Shown here piece by piece: positions 7,996 to 10,114 of a DNA stretch of 10,114 nt. Source of the DNA: Phoronis ovalis. Lineage: Eukaryota > Phoronida > Phoronidae. A program made the position numbers and the translations under genes. The stretch spans positions 1 to 10,114 of the forward strand of contig JAOXYB010067734.1 of the NCBI GenBank assembly GCA_028565635.1, in the 5' to 3' direction. Each line of letters starts with the position of its first letter. Position 1 is the stretch's first letter. The notes beneath the pieces were generated by a model. That model had not been told where the DNA came from. It saw nothing but the letters and a program-made list of their open reading frames with translations, and did not search any database.

Positions 7996-8335
7996 CTGGA
8001 AATAACACACTATAATTAAAACAGTCTTCCACAATATATGTAATGCTGACATTCCCCTTTTTGTATAGATCAGGCAACTAAGAATGGCAGCAAGAACTCG
8101 CGGCTATTCAGTCAGTTATGAAAATTCAAAAGCATTGATTAAAAAGTCAAAAATAGTACAAAAATTAATGCAGATCCCAACCGGAGCTTTTTAAATCGGA
8201 TTAAAACCGGATAAAAAAGAAAACACTTTTCATCTTCTCCCTTTTATATCTTTCTGGTATAGATTGTCATGTAGTATTATTGTAAATATTTTGTACTTTT
8301 TTAGGTAGGTTGCTGAACACAACTGATGTACGTAC
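7996..8335 (-). other. Intron between the two TMEM26 exons
   Basis: This 340-base phase-0 intron begins GTACGT and ends TTTCCAG, read on the minus strand. It is AT-rich. It was placed because the flanking peptides join without gap into the TMEM26 pattern and because its reading frames lack the family signature. It contains no recognisable gene. Confidence 0.85.
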
Positions 8336-8536
8336 CACGTCCTCCTTGAAAGCTTCGAAAAATTCTACAATATCAGCAGCAGTGCCAATGTAAACCAGTA
8401 GTAATTGAGATAACTGATCACGTGTCAGTTTCCCTTTTGGTAATAGCCATCTTCCAACAATGAGAACCAACAGCAGACCTTGTTCTATAACTAATATCCA
8501 TTGTTGAGAAGACAAAGATATGGGGATGTAAAGTTC
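8336..8536 (-). CDS. TMEM26: TMEM26-like gene, internal coding exon
   Basis: This exon encodes 67 residues of the central membrane region of a TMEM26 homologue. It follows an acceptor ending TTTTTTGTAG (AG at 8538-8537). Residues 13-33 (WILVIEQGLLLVLIVGRWLL) form a membrane segment. They are followed by PKGKLTRDQLSQLL (33-46) and a second hydrophobic stretch ending LVYIGTAADIVEFFEAF (47-63). The GRWLLP, TRDQLSQLL and GTAADI-EF blocks are the most recognisable signature of TMEM26 across animals. The donor is best placed after GTG at 8336 (GTG|GTACGT), giving exactly 201 bases in phase 0. A weaker alternative one codon earlier (GAC|GTGGTA) would delete one Val. The phase fits the next exon and joins KEDV to VRKDRT. 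The 5' exons that should precede it were not found in the remaining 1.58 kb, so they are either beyond the window or separated by a long intron. Confidence 0.9.
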
Positions 8537-9960
8537 CTACAAAAAATTTAGGGAACATTAATAGTCCTCTATTGGTAATACTATTATGCTTCGAGGGTAA
8601 TAATGATGGCACTGATTTTCTATCCATTGTACATGAAGATAGCCGACTGATCAAAAATACCTAACATCGTGTCATTTTTTAAATTTCTGCTAAAGTGTTT
8701 GAACAGTTTCATTCTTACTAAAAAAATACGGTGACACTGTCTAGTCTGCAATCTATAGCTATACTCATTTCATCAGTCCATGGGCTTAATAATTTATATT
8801 ATTGCGTTACTCGATCGTGTCATCAATCGCACTGCCAAAATTTCATAGCCATTTTGACCTCTTCATAAAATCGGCGGTTCTGATTGTAAACACTATGAAC
8901 TTAAACATAGAAATTATAGTAGCTTTCATTTTATTTATCTCTATTATGTAAAATATCTTTTATGCAATATTTTATTTAGCTGCAAAAGCACGAAATGTTT
9001 GAAAGCTACGCATTGTATATAACTTGAGAAATTTGATGATATCTCTCGATAAATGTCTGCCCCTGAACACAGCTGTGCTAGGTGGCGCTTCAATGCTATA
9101 GGGATGTTGCTGGTGGTGAGTCTTGGAAGTAAAATTTATAAATTTTTTTTGAAATTAAAAAGATTAGAAAGTCGGTCTTAAATATTTCCTGAAAATTGCG
9201 TGTTGTTTTGTCAATACCTCATTAAGTTATACGATATTATGTAAGCAAAAACGGAGGCTTGGAGGTTCCTTGCCCGGCCTGGTCCTGTAGGAAAATGGGA
9301 TTTTTACCCTGGGCGGTACGCTCCTATCAACTTTTTTGTCAAGTACTCCCCGGGGTGGATAATTCGTAGATATGTGGTTAAGCATTAAACCTTTTAAAAA
9401 TTATGTTCAGTTTTAAATATTTAAGCATTACATTTACACAGGGTGAAAAATGCAATTTCATTTAGACTGTTCATTCGGAAGAGGAACGCCGTGTTTCCAT
9501 CGCGTATCAGCAGGTTTCATTTTGTTCCATCACTAAATGTTCCTTTTAATATACGAGAAGGAACATCAGTACATCTTTGTTTCATTTTGTATATTTTGAA
9601 ATTATACAGGAAGATACGCCTATACAAAGAAATGCTTAATTAAGAGTATGATAAGCTGTTTATTCCTTGCGTATGGAGATCGTTGTCAAGGCGATTTAAC
9701 TGACATTTCATTTGAACTCAAAGCTGATAGTCACAAGTCCTTTTTTAAGATACTGCGGCTTATTTGATTATTTTCAAAGTTGATCGCCTTAAACTTGACT
9801 GAACTAAGCTACGAAACTATGATATACCAAGAACCTTTAAATCAAGGTGAGTAACTTATCTGTGTACACAATGATAGTATGAATAATAGAAATAGTATGA
9901 TTCTAGTACATTAATTGTTTTCTAGGATAGAAGTTTTATTACATGTATCCTAGCTATAAT
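8537..9960. other. Upstream intron or flank of the right TMEM26 gene; no gene recognised
   Basis: I looked on the minus strand for the 5' TMEM26 exons (N-terminal exon and the WLLEL-type exon) and found neither, so this is probably intron. A GC-richer patch at 9250-9360 includes CCCCGGGG and no known element. On the plus strand an isolated consensus donor CAAG|GTGAGT sits at 9843-9852, downstream of an ATG at 9819. Another G|GTGAGT is at 9115-9121. Neither is tied to a recognisable exon. Confidence 0.5.
9068..9088 (+). promoter_or_regulatory. CTCF-core-like word next to an E-box palindrome
   Basis: CTAGGTGGCGCT contains AGGTGGCGC (9080-9088), which fits the AGRKGGCRS core of the conserved bilaterian CTCF motif at every position. 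The five bases before it fit only two of the five CCASY positions. Directly upstream is a perfect ten-base palindrome CACAGCTGTG (9068-9077) containing the E-box CAGCTG. The local base composition is GC-richer than its surroundings. Confidence 0.25.
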
Positions 9961-10114
9961 TAGGTTGCACAACAAGTGCAACCTATTGAGATTGTATCTT
10001 TTTTTCTTTTTTTTTTTCTTTTTTTTTTCTTTTTTTCTTTTTTCTTCCAATTTTCAAACGTCTATAACTTGGAGACGCTTTGAGCTATGGGTGTCAAACT
10101 TAAGGTGCGGACTT
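9961..10114 (+). repeat. Hairpin-headed repeat family, element 3 (runs off right edge)
   Basis: It starts with a perfect 10-base-pair hairpin TAGGTTGCAC-AACAA-GTGCAACCTA (9961-9985), then TTGAGATTG, a C/T tract dominated by T (about 9998-10047), CCAATTTTCA, and TATAACTTGGAGACGCTTTGAGCTA before GTGTCAAACTT. The order and wording parallel the head of element 2 at 4273-4415: hairpin, CCTATTG, pyrimidine tract, CCAATTTTCA, TATATCTCGAAGACGGTTAC with AGCTA, then GTGTGACACC. It is the same family at a distant, diverged position. Confidence 0.7.

Noticed and set aside
7814-8005. Plus-strand open frame of 63 codons
   Set aside because: Antisense shadow of the TMEM26 terminal exon.
9053-9115. Possible small plus-strand first exon (MSAPEHSCARWRF...) ending at G|GTGAGT
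   Set aside because: No family match, a poor start context, and the GC-rich words are better explained by the palindrome and CTCF-like core.
9443-9643. Plus-strand open frame of 66 codons
   Set aside because: Low-complexity, AT-driven composition, with no motif, splice context or family resemblance.

Overview
The window looks like nuclear DNA from a metazoan, most likely a marine invertebrate and possibly a mollusc. It is AT-rich and mostly non-coding, it contains spliced exons with clear GT/AG junctions, and it is crowded with diverged repeats. The phylum is an inference from the repeat style and cannot be settled from this window. No prokaryotic operon, viral gene, rRNA or convincing tRNA is visible.

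The only recognisable protein-coding content belongs to one family, TMEM26 (transmembrane protein 26), and all of it is on the minus strand. The right-hand gene is represented by its last two coding exons (8336-8536 and 7369-7995), joined across a 340-base intron. Its 5' exons are not visible and probably lie beyond base 10114. About 5.55 kb downstream of its stop codon, also on the minus strand, is a first coding exon (1624-1814) matching the N-terminus of the same family. It cannot be exon 1 of the right-hand gene, because it lies downstream of that gene's stop. The simplest reading is two TMEM26 paralogues in head-to-tail tandem, with the second gene running off the left edge.

Layout, left to right: 1-1623 would be intron 1 of the left gene and holds a roughly 180-base duplicated block, a 17-base inverted repeat and a duplicated copy of the exon 1 splice-donor region. 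1624-1814 is the exon. 1815-3880 holds nothing recognisable beyond small palindromes. 3880-5140 contains two head-to-tail, diverged copies of a repeat family with internal tandem units, a hairpin at the start and many AGGTCA half-sites. A third copy starts at 9961 and runs off the right edge. 5377-5466 is a short cluster of an ATTAAACGCCC-like motif. 5565-7097 holds two related inverted-repeat (foldback or MITE-like) elements side by side: the right one (6512-7097) is well supported, and the left one (about 5565-6489) is weaker and contains a 42-base minisatellite. 7369-8536 holds the TMEM26 exons. 8537-9960 is non-coding as far as can be seen, with a CTCF-core-like site near 9080 and an isolated consensus splice donor at 9846.

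No multi-gene system is evident. The points of interest are the local TMEM26 duplication and the structured repeats, especially the foldback pair and the hairpin-headed family, whose stems differ in sequence but stay paired.
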